A program made the translations under genes and the position numbers. Positions 17,299-23,727 of a stretch of DNA of 64,000 nucleotides are shown in pieces. Source of the DNA: JBOGXA01 sp050694175 (GTDB taxonomy: Bacteria; Actinomycetota; CADDZG01; WHSQ01); the NCBI GenBank assembly GCA_050694175.1, contig JBOGXA010000001.1, positions 199,986 to 263,985 of the forward strand, written 5' to 3'. Numbering within the stretch: the first letter of the stretch is position 1; every line of letters begins with the position of its first letter. The notes under the pieces were generated by a model. That model made no database searches and was not told the origin of the DNA. It worked only from the letters and a program-made list of their open reading frames with translations.

Positions 17299-18954
17299 AT
17301 GCGGATGGTGAATAACAGAGGCACCCGAGAGAATGGCCCCATGCGCAAGGCGGGGATCGTGGTCGCGTGCGCGCTGGTGCTCGCAATGCTGGCGACAACC
17401 GGTGCGCAGGCCAGACGTGTGGTGACCATTCGCGGTGGAGGCTGGGGGCACGGCATCGGCATGTCGCAATACGGTGCCTACGGGCAGGCACTCAACGGCC
17501 GCTCCGCCAAGCGGATCCTCGAGAAGTACTACACCGATGCACACGTTGCGACTAAGGAGATGCCGGCGAAGGTTCGCGTCGGTTTGATGCAAACGCGCAC
17601 GTCCATTGCCTTTCGGTCGCTTGCTCGCGTCAACGGTGGCGGCGAAATCGCCGTAAAGGTTGAAGGTGCTTCGGGGTTTCTCGCGCGCGGTGGCACCAAC
17701 ACGCAGTGGCGGATCGAGCGGAGCCCCACGGGAGGGTTGCGCCTCTACAAGAACGGAAACCGCGTTGTGCGCAACGGTCGCAGCGTGTTCGGTAGCACGC
17801 AACGTCCGCTACTCGTCATGTTTGAACGCTACAAGTCGTTGGCCGACGTCGAGGGCAAGTCGTACAACTACGCGTACGGAAGGCTGTCGTTTGGAACGTA
17901 CAACTCGTCGAGCTGTGGCTCTGATTACTGCTTGCGCCTCGTTCTCTCGCTGCCGATGCAAAAGTACATCTACGGCCTCGGCGAGGTGCCGGCGTCGTGG
18001 CCCGGGGCCGTATTAAAGGCGCAGGCCAATGCCGGCCGCACGTATGTGTATTCGAAGATCGTACGGCTGGGGCAGCATCTGTTTCCATGCGACTGCGCCG
18101 TGGTCGACACGCCCGCCGACCAGGCCTACATCGGAGACGCCAAGCGGACCGGCTCGGGTCCTTACTGGGATGAATGGAAAGGGGCCGTGGACGCAACCCG
18201 GGGCAAGGTCGTCGTGTACAAGGGGGCGCCCATCCAGGCTCTCTACTCGTCCTCCTCCGGCGGTCACACCGAGCACAACGAGAACGTATGGGGTGGAACC
18301 CCGATTCCGTACCTTCGGGGAGTGCCCGACCCTGCCGACGACGTCCCCGCCAATCCCAACCACACGTGGACGCTGAAGATGGCATGGAGTGCGTTCTCGG
18401 ACAAACTGAACGCTGCCTTCGGGACGGGGAAACTGGAGCGCTTCCGGGTGGTCGCGCCCCGCGGCGTGTCGGGGCGCGTGACCGTCGTCAAGTCGGTGGA
18501 TCGCGGAGGGGTCAGGATCGTCGGAAGTAGGAAGACCGCGCGCGCCGATGGCTGGGACATACGGTCGGCGGTCGGTCTCAAGGACACCCTCTTTTGGATC
18601 ACGGTGAAACAAGTCGCCTCGCCCGCGTTTGCGCCCCTGCATGAAAGTCTCGGTGGCGCCGGCGGTCCACTGGGGCAGCCCACCGGGGGCGGGGTCCACA
18701 GTCGGGGGCTGCCGGACTCCGGACGCATGCAGCACTTTGCGGGAGGCACGATTTACCTCAATCCCCATTCAGACACAGCACACGCCCTGTGGGGGCCCAT
18801 CGACGATCGCTACCACGACATGGGCACCGCAACGTCCGCGTGTGGCTACCCCCTCTCGAACACGAAGCAGGTGGGCTCTGAGGTCAGGGCCCGGTTCGAG
18901 CACGGCGTGATGACATACTCGGCTGAGGACGGCGTCGCGGTCGACTGCGCGTAG
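17299..18954 (+). CDS. SpoIID/LytB-domain secreted protein with C-terminal LGFP-like repeats
   Basis: A signal peptide (MRKAGIVVACALVLAMLATTGAQA from the internal ATG at 17341) is followed by GGGWGHGIGMSQYGAYGQ, a typical SpoIID/LytB opening. The central domain includes VLSLPMQKYIYGLGEVPASW, LKAQANAGRTYV and LYSSSSGGHTEHNENVWGG, the lytic-transglycosylase-like core. Residues 440-551 contain repeats (GGPLGQPTGG, CGYPLSNTKQVGSEVRARFE) resembling LGFP modules, which bind cell wall in actinobacteria. It probably cleaves or remodels glycan strands outside the cell. Either 17299 or 17341 could be the start; the second gives a textbook signal peptide. Confidence 0.87.
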   Translation: MRMVNNRGTRENGPMRKAGIVVACALVLAMLATTGAQARRVVTIRGGGWGHGIGMSQYGAYGQALNGRSAKRILEKYYTDAHVATKEMPAKVRVGLMQTRTSIAFRSLARVNGGGEIAVKVEGASGFLARGGTNTQWRIERSPTGGLRLYKNGNRVVRNGRSVFGSTQRPLLVMFERYKSLADVEGKSYNYAYGRLSFGTYNSSSCGSDYCLRLVLSLPMQKYIYGLGEVPASWPGAVLKAQANAGRTYVYSKIVRLGQHLFPCDCAVVDTPADQAYIGDAKRTGSGPYWDEWKGAVDATRGKVVVYKGAPIQALYSSSSGGHTEHNENVWGGTPIPYLRGVPDPADDVPANPNHTWTLKMAWSAFSDKLNAAFGTGKLERFRVVAPRGVSGRVTVVKSVDRGGVRIVGSRKTARADGWDIRSAVGLKDTLFWITVKQVASPAFAPLHESLGGAGGPLGQPTGGGVHSRGLPDSGRMQHFAGGTIYLNPHSDTAHALWGPIDDRYHDMGTATSACGYPLSNTKQVGSEVRARFEHGVMTYSAEDGVAVDCA

Positions 18955-18974
18955 TCGCCAGATGGGCGGTCCCG

Positions 18975-18980
18975 TACACT
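18975..18980 (+). promoter_or_regulatory. Putative leaderless -10 (TACACT), 6 nt before the SMR-like gene
   Basis: The hexamer ends 6 nt before the GTG at 18987, with no Shine-Dalgarno between. Confidence 0.55.
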
Positions 18981-18986
18981 CGGGCC

Positions 18987-19436
18987 GTGCCACTCGAAGT
19001 CCCTCCTTCGGATCCCCTCGCTGCTGCGGGCACGCGCCCGAGCGCGGCGATTTCGCTCGTTTTGATTCTCGTGAGCGTTGTTTTTGCCGTCGCCGGCCAG
19101 GTAACCCTCAAATCGGCGATGACCGAGGTCGGTCGCATCGGCGCGGCCCAGGTCACCGATGCCGCCGACACGATACTGCGAGCGGTTAAGGAGCCCCGGC
19201 TCTGGGCCGGGTTGTTCCTGTTCGGGATCTCGGCCCTGTTCTGGCTGGTGGTGCTGTCGCGCGTGCCGCTGTCGGTTGCGTATCCATTCGTCGGCATGTC
19301 CTACGTGCTGGTCGTGCTGCTGTCCCGTTTCGTCCTCCACGAACAGGTGCCCGCGTCGCGATGGCTGGGAGTCTTCGTCGTCGCCGCGGGGATCGTGATT
19401 ATCGGGCTGTCGTTTCGGGCCGCGGCCGGGAAATAG
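18987..19436 (+). CDS. Small EamA/SMR-type four-helix membrane transporter
   Basis: A 149-residue protein with a soluble leader of about 20 residues and four membrane spans: LVLILVSVVFAVAGQVTLKSA, LWAGLFLFGISALFWLVVL, VAYPFVGMSYVLVVLLS and WLGVFVVAAGIVIIGLS. The pattern (VAGQVTLKSAM; SRVPLSVAYPFVGMSYV) resembles ArnE/EmrE-like DMT proteins, some of which flip undecaprenyl-linked aminosugars. Being next to sugar-nucleotide genes, a glycolipid role is possible but unproven. Its 3' end overlaps the convergent nucleotidyltransferase gene by 38 bp. Confidence 0.82.
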   Translation: MPLEVPPSDPLAAAGTRPSAAISLVLILVSVVFAVAGQVTLKSAMTEVGRIGAAQVTDAADTILRAVKEPRLWAGLFLFGISALFWLVVLSRVPLSVAYPFVGMSYVLVVLLSRFVLHEQVPASRWLGVFVVAAGIVIIGLSFRAAAGK

Positions 19437-20142
19437 CCGCGTCTGCATCCCCGCGCACCCACGTGGGGTGGGCGACGACGAACTCCTCGGCCTTTCGCAG
19501 GTCCTTCGGCGTGTTGATCGTCAGCCACACGCCGCTATGGCGGTAGCCGAGCAGGCGCCTTTGTGCGGCGAGCTCGGGAAAGGTCGACTGTTCGTGATCG
19601 CCTCGCTCGGGCAGGAGTTGGATCGCCGCGTCCTCGAGCACGTACAACCCGCAATTGACCCAATAGGGGAGTCGGGGGGCCTCGCGGAACCCCGAAACGT
19701 AGTCGTCCTCACCCACGTCGACCACTCCGAAGCCCGATTCGAGCGGCGCGAGGGTTACCGTCGCGGCGGGCGCATGCGTGCGGTGGTGCGCGAGTAATGC
19801 CGCGAGATCGACGTCCAAGAGCTCGTCTCCGTTGAGCGCGAGTACGGGACCGTTCTCGTTGCGCATTTGGGCCGCGAACTTGAGGCCGCCTCCCCGCCCG
19901 AGGGGTTCTGGTTCGGCGGCGCACGCTATCTCGACGCCAAGATCGCCGATCGCCTCTTCGAAGACGCGCTCCTTGTCGCGCGCGCAGCTGAGGATGACCC
20001 GGTTAACGCCCGCGCCGGCTAACCACGCGATCTGGTGGGCGGCGATTGGTCTGCCCGCTATTGGCACCAACGCTTTGGGCCTTCCGGCCGCGGCGTCTCC
20101 GAGTCGCTCGGCTTTTCCGCCGGCAAGGATGATCGCCTCCAT
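19399..20142 (-). CDS. Sugar-1-phosphate nucleotidyltransferase
   Basis: NTP-transferase domain: MEAIILAGGKAERLG (nucleotide-binding G-x-G-x-R-like loop), KALVPIAGRPIAAHQI (Lys of the NTP site), EPEPLGRGGGLKFAA, VLALNGDELLDVDL (metal-binding Asp) and VNCGLYVLEDAA. It would make an NDP-sugar from a sugar-1-phosphate. The family includes glucose-, mannose- and heptose-1-phosphate enzymes, and the sequence does not settle which. The frame is open to 20205, but the family start is the ATG used here. The length (247) is typical of the short GalU/HddC-like group lacking an acyltransferase domain. Confidence 0.87.
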   Translation of the reverse strand: MEAIILAGGKAERLGDAAAGRPKALVPIAGRPIAAHQIAWLAGAGVNRVILSCARDKERVFEEAIGDLGVEIACAAEPEPLGRGGGLKFAAQMRNENGPVLALNGDELLDVDLAALLAHHRTHAPAATVTLAPLESGFGVVDVGEDDYVSGFREAPRLPYWVNCGLYVLEDAAIQLLPERGDHEQSTFPELAAQRRLLGYRHSGVWLTINTPKDLRKAEEFVVAHPTWVRGDADAAISRPRPETTAR

Positions 20143-20252
20143 TCGGGCATTGATACACCACCCAGGGTGCCGGGCCGTTATCCTCTTGATCCCGCGGGTG
20201 GGCACTCTCAGAATCCCGATGCACCGCGCGGCCGCGACGAAAAGGAGGATAC

Positions 20253-21224
20253 GTGCGTGTATTGGTGACCGGCGCCGGTGGGTTCATTGGTTCCCACCTC
20301 GTCGATCGGTTGTTGAGCGAGGGAGAAGACGTCATCGGCGTCGACGACTTGTCGTCGGGCCGGCTCGCCAACCTTGCCGACGCTCGTCGCTCGAGCCTCG
20401 GCAAGTTCAGCTTTCAGCGCATCGACATCACTTCAACTGCTCTCGCCGACCTCATCAAGCGTATGAAGCCGCAGATCATCTACCACCTCGCCGCTCAGGT
20501 TGACGTTCGCAAGTCCGTCTCGGACCCGATTTTCGACGCCAACGTAAACATCATGGGAACGCTCAATCTGTTGCAGGCCGCCGCGGACGCGGGGGCCCAG
20601 AAGGTGATCTTCACCTCGTCCGGTGGGTGCATCTACGGTGAGCCCGACGAGTCGCGACTTCCGGTCACCGAGGACCAGATCTACTTGCCCGAGGCATTGC
20701 CCGAATCGCCGTATGGAGTCTCGAAGAAGGTTGCGCTCGACTACCTGCGTTACTACCGGGCGATCAAGGATCTCGACTACACCGCGCTCGCCCTCGGGAA
20801 TGTCTACGGACCCCGGCAGGAACCGGCCTCCGAGGTGGGCCTCGAGGGCCAGGTGGTGGCGATCTTCTGCCGCAAGATGTTGTCCAACCGGCCGTGCACG
20901 ATCTATGGGGACGGGACACAGACGCGCGATTTCGTTTTCGTCGACGACGTCGTGTCCGCCTACGTCGCGGCCCGGGAAAGGGGCAGCGGCGAGCTGGTTA
21001 ACATCGGGAGCGGAACGGAGCTTTCGGTCAACGACCTCTATGCGAAGCTCGCGGAGTTGACGGCGGCCCGTTTCGAGCCGGTTCACGCCGCGGCCCGGCC
21101 CGGCGAGCTGCAGCGCATCTATGTCGATCGCGGCAAGGCGGCCGAGGTCTTGGGCTGGCAGCCGGTGGTGGCCCTGGACGAGGGCCTAAAGCAGACGGTG
21201 GCCTGGTTCCGCTCCACGATCTAG
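20253..21224 (+). CDS. galE: UDP-glucose 4-epimerase-like NAD-dependent epimerase
   Basis: Extended SDR: VLVTGAGGFIGSHLVDRLL (NAD binding), YHLAAQVDVRKSVSDP, TSSGGCIYGEPDE and the catalytic Tyr-x3-Lys in SPYGVSKKVALDYL. It then has the ALGNVYGPRQ and GDGTQTRDFVFVDDV segments typical of GalE and close UDP-sugar epimerases. The GTG start is supported by a strong Shine-Dalgarno (AAAGGAGG) 6-7 nt upstream, one of the few clear ones in this part. It is divergent from the nucleotidyltransferase by 110 bp. It supplies UDP-sugars for the glycosyltransferases. The exact hexose pair is not fixed by sequence. Confidence 0.88.
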   Translation: MRVLVTGAGGFIGSHLVDRLLSEGEDVIGVDDLSSGRLANLADARRSSLGKFSFQRIDITSTALADLIKRMKPQIIYHLAAQVDVRKSVSDPIFDANVNIMGTLNLLQAAADAGAQKVIFTSSGGCIYGEPDESRLPVTEDQIYLPEALPESPYGVSKKVALDYLRYYRAIKDLDYTALALGNVYGPRQEPASEVGLEGQVVAIFCRKMLSNRPCTIYGDGTQTRDFVFVDDVVSAYVAARERGSGELVNIGSGTELSVNDLYAKLAELTAARFEPVHAAARPGELQRIYVDRGKAAEVLGWQPVVALDEGLKQTVAWFRSTI

Positions 21225-21247
21225 AGCCGCAGCAACCGAGATAGGCG

Positions 21248-21294
21248 TTTTGGGTGCCGTGAGTGTCTCTATAGGACACTGACGGCACTCAAAG
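21248..21294. repeat. Long imperfect palindrome between convergent genes
   Basis: Arms GGGTGCCGTGAGTGTC and GACACTGACGGCACTC pair across a TCTATAG loop with two mismatches, extended by TTT/AAA at the edges. It lies 24 bp after the galE stop and before the stop of the minus-strand DUF3105 gene, so it could terminate transcription both ways or be a dispersed REP-type element. Confidence 0.75.
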
Positions 21295-21393
21295 GGCCTA
21301 CGGCCGCGAGCCGAGGACCTCGACTGCGTGGTTGTCGTGCCTCGGTTCTGCCATGGGATGGACGGCATCCCGAGGCCCTCCCACGCCGCGTGG

Positions 21394-22056
21394 CTAGCCC
21401 TCGAACGTCGGCATCGGGATCTGGGGGTTCTCCGGCCCGCGCCCCTGGTACTCCCCGCGGAACGCATCGGCGACGTCTTCCGAGAATTCCGAGCACGACT
21501 GCATCGCGCCCCACGCCGTCATCGCGAACGCGTACGAGGAGTCGATGTCTTCGTAGGGCACTGCCAGCAACGTGACGCTCTGACGGCCCCCCTGCTTGTT
21601 GATGTAGGCCTCGATGTCTTCGATCACCTGGCCGGACGCGTCGGGCCGGTACCAGAACACGATCTGGCCGTGTTCGAGGTTGTGGACGAATTGCTCGGGC
21701 GGGATTTGGTCGATCCCCTCGGGCGGGTTGAACCCAGGGTCGGCCGGCGCGTCGTAATGACTGCCCGACGTGGGCGGGCTCGTGCTGTAGTTGACCGGGG
21801 TGCCGTCCGGCACGTGGGACGCCTCGTCGGTCTCGACCTCCTCGATGTCCGTGCAGCCAGCCTCATTTGCGGCCACGCCAACGGGCCCGCTTTCCTCCCT
21901 GCGCTGGTACCAGATCGCGCCGATCACGATCACTGCGATGACCGTGATGATTGCACCAGTTACAAGGTTGCGCCGGCGCGCGGCCCGCTGTTGCTCGCGC
22001 TTCCGGCGCTCCTCAGCAAGTCTCCTCTGTTGTTTGCGCTCGAGCTTCTTGCTCAC
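21394..22056 (-). CDS. DUF3105 domain membrane-anchored protein
   Basis: A strongly basic N-terminus (KKLERKQQRRLAEERRKREQ) is followed by one span (LVTGAIITVIAVIVIGAIWY) and a DUF3105 domain outside. Landmarks are NYSTSPPTSGSHYDAPA, PPEQFVHNLEHGQIVFWYRP and the final cysteine-bearing AWGAMQSCSEFSED. Family function is unknown. The HNLEHG motif could bind metal. The frame continues to 22164, but a TAGCCT hexamer ending 8 nt before the GTG at 22056 sets the start. It lies downstream of cofE on the same strand with a 50-bp gap, so it may share that operon or use its own leaderless promoter. Confidence 0.85.
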   Translation of the reverse strand: MSKKLERKQQRRLAEERRKREQQRAARRRNLVTGAIITVIAVIVIGAIWYQRREESGPVGVAANEAGCTDIEEVETDEASHVPDGTPVNYSTSPPTSGSHYDAPADPGFNPPEGIDQIPPEQFVHNLEHGQIVFWYRPDASGQVIEDIEAYINKQGGRQSVTLLAVPYEDIDSSYAFAMTAWGAMQSCSEFSEDVADAFRGEYQGRGPENPQIPMPTFEG

Positions 22057-22064
22057 GGCGCAAG

Positions 22065-22070
22065 AGGCTA
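22065..22070 (-). promoter_or_regulatory. Putative leaderless -10 (TAGCCT), 8 nt before the DUF3105 gene
   Basis: Reads TAGCCT on the minus strand, just before the GTG at 22056. The hexamer lies beyond the 3' end of cofE (22106). Confidence 0.5.
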
Positions 22071-22105
22071 CCAGGATGCGAATAAGAATCGCGTCGCGTT
22101 CAGAG

Positions 22106-22786
22106 TCACCGGAAGAGATCCTCTTCGGGCGGCCGAACGATGTCGCCCGCCGCGCCCCGTCCACGCGACACCGTCGCGCCGCGCACGATCGCGGCGGGGA
22201 TGCCCGCGGCCTTGGCCATCACGAGCTCGGCGGCGCCGGCGAGCTCGTCGGCCACGCATATGCGGGTGGCACCAAGCTCGCGCCCCGCGCCGTCCACTGA
22301 GCCGCGGTAGTCGACAAACGGCTCCATTCCGGCAACCCCTATCGCCACGTTGGTCTGCCCGAGGCGCCACGGGCGCCCAAACGTATCGCTGATGATCACG
22401 GCGACATCTGCACCCGTCAGATGCAGGAGCCTAGCCTTGATGCGGCGCGCCGACAGATCTGGATCGAGCGGCAGCAGCACCACGCGCTCGCCGGCGATGT
22501 TGGATGTGTCGACTCCCGCGTTGGCGCACACGAATCCGTGCCGCGTCTCGGCGATGATCATGTCGGGCGTGGACCTGAGAACCCGGACAGCTTCTCGAAG
22601 CGCTTCGACGCGCTTGTCGGTCGAAGGTATGACGCGGCCCTCGGCCTTGGACACGATCTTGTGCGCGATCACCACGACGTCTTCGCCTGCAAGCTGCGGA
22701 GCGGCTTCAGCGACGAGCGCGGCGACATCGTCGCCCTCGACGACCTCAGGGATTCCGACAACCGGGGAGATCGTGATCGATCTCAC
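22106..22786 (-). CDS. cofE: Coenzyme F420-0:L-glutamate ligase (CofE / FbiB N-terminal type)
   Basis: GTP-dependent ligase that adds gamma-linked glutamates to F420-0. Landmarks are VVVIAHKIVSKAEGRVI, ADVAVIISDTFGRPWRLGQTNVAIGVAG and RELGATRICVADELAGAAELV. At 226 residues it ends after the ligase domain and lacks the FMN-dependent nitroreductase-like domain that mycobacterial FbiB carries. If dehydro-F420-0 is the intermediate here, its reductase must be encoded elsewhere. The GTG start overlaps the fbiA stop (GTGA), giving translational coupling. The order fbiA-cofE matches the mycobacterial fbiAB operon. Confidence 0.93.
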   Translation of the reverse strand: MRSITISPVVGIPEVVEGDDVAALVAEAAPQLAGEDVVVIAHKIVSKAEGRVIPSTDKRVEALREAVRVLRSTPDMIIAETRHGFVCANAGVDTSNIAGERVVLLPLDPDLSARRIKARLLHLTGADVAVIISDTFGRPWRLGQTNVAIGVAGMEPFVDYRGSVDGAGRELGATRICVADELAGAAELVMAKAAGIPAAIVRGATVSRGRGAAGDIVRPPEEDLFR

Positions 22787-23700
22787 GCGTCGAGCAGCTC
22801 CTGCGCGAGTCGCGTGGACGCGGCATGATCCGTCATCACCGTGTCGCATGCGATCGACCGGAGACCGAGCTTGTCGATCGCCTCCTCCTCGTCTCGGTCG
22901 GCGGAATCGAGAACGAACGTGGTGGCAAAGTCCGCGTAGAGGGACGCGACCGCGGTTGCGCTCGACGCGTAGCCGAGGCTCACCAGCAACCTGTCGGCGG
23001 GCCCCTTGAGAGCCCGGCCACCGATTATCGGCGAGACCGCGAGAACGTCGGGGTGGAGGCGCAGCGCATCGCGCATCAAAGGCAGCCCAAGGATCGGCCC
23101 GATCGACAGGATCGGATTCGATGGGCAGACGATCACCCGGTCGGCCGTCTCGATGGCGTCGAGCACGCCGGCGGCGGGCTGCGCTTCGGAGATCCCTGCG
23201 AACAGGACCTCGCCGACTTCGGGTTCGCAGCGACGTCGTACGAAGTACTCCTGGAAGTCGAGGGTTTCGCCCTCCGCCGTCACCACGCGAGTGCGCACCG
23301 GGTCGTCGGTCGCCGGCAGGATGCGCGCCGCCACTCCGAGGCTCCGGGCGATGTCGGCCGTTACCGAGCTGAGATCATCACCCGATCGGAGCCTCTCGGT
23401 CCGATAGAGGCAGGTTGCGAAATCGCGGTCTCCGAGTTGGAACCATGCTTCTCCGCCCCTTGCCGCCAATGCCTCGACGACGGTGAACGTGTCGTCCTTG
23501 ATGCCCCAGCCCCGCTCCGTATCGGCGATGCCGGCGAGCCAGTATGTGACGATGTCGATGTCGGGGCTCACGTGGGCGCCGTAGATACTTGCGTCGTCGC
23601 CGACGTTGACGACGGCCGTGAGTTCTTCTCTCAGGAGATCCTGGAGACCGATGAGCAGCTTTGCGGCCCCGACGCCTCCCGCAAGCGCTGTGACTCTCAT
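22783..23700 (-). CDS. fbiA: 2-phospho-lactate/phosphoenolpyruvate transferase FbiA (CofD)
   Basis: Joins the activated three-carbon guanylyl compound to Fo, giving (dehydro-)F420-0. Motifs are RVTALAGGVGAAKLL, VVNVGDDASIYGAHVSPDIDIVTYWLAG, GDRDFATCLYRTERL, VIVCPSNPILSIGPIL and SPIIGGRALKGPA, all typical of CofD/FbiA (about 305 residues). The frame runs far upstream to 24732, but that part is antisense to fbiC and not family-like. The ATG at 23700 is fixed by family alignment and by a TAGACT hexamer 7 nt before it. It is divergent from fbiC across 27 bp. Confidence 0.95.
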   Translation of the reverse strand: MRVTALAGGVGAAKLLIGLQDLLREELTAVVNVGDDASIYGAHVSPDIDIVTYWLAGIADTERGWGIKDDTFTVVEALAARGGEAWFQLGDRDFATCLYRTERLRSGDDLSSVTADIARSLGVAARILPATDDPVRTRVVTAEGETLDFQEYFVRRRCEPEVGEVLFAGISEAQPAAGVLDAIETADRVIVCPSNPILSIGPILGLPLMRDALRLHPDVLAVSPIIGGRALKGPADRLLVSLGYASSATAVASLYADFATTFVLDSADRDEEEAIDKLGLRSIACDTVMTDHAASTRLAQELLDA

Positions 23701-23727
23701 CACGGGCAGTCTAGTAGCCTGCCCAAC
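23701..23727. promoter_or_regulatory. 27-bp divergent fbiA/fbiC promoter with back-to-back -10 hexamers
   Basis: On the minus strand TAGACT (23708-23713) ends 7 nt before the fbiA ATG. On the plus strand TAGCCT (23715-23720) ends 7 nt before the fbiC ATG. One base separates them. Both mRNAs would be leaderless, and each -35 region must fall inside the opposing gene's coding sequence. Simultaneous binding of two polymerases seems impossible. Confidence 0.65.

Noticed and set aside
21328..22392. Plus-strand open frame of 354 codons opposite DUF3105 and cofE
   Set aside because: Antisense to two well-supported genes and of biased composition.
22825..23727. In-frame extension of fbiC by 301 codons
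   Set aside because: It is antisense to fbiA and unlike FbiC; the leaderless promoter and family alignment place the start at 23728.
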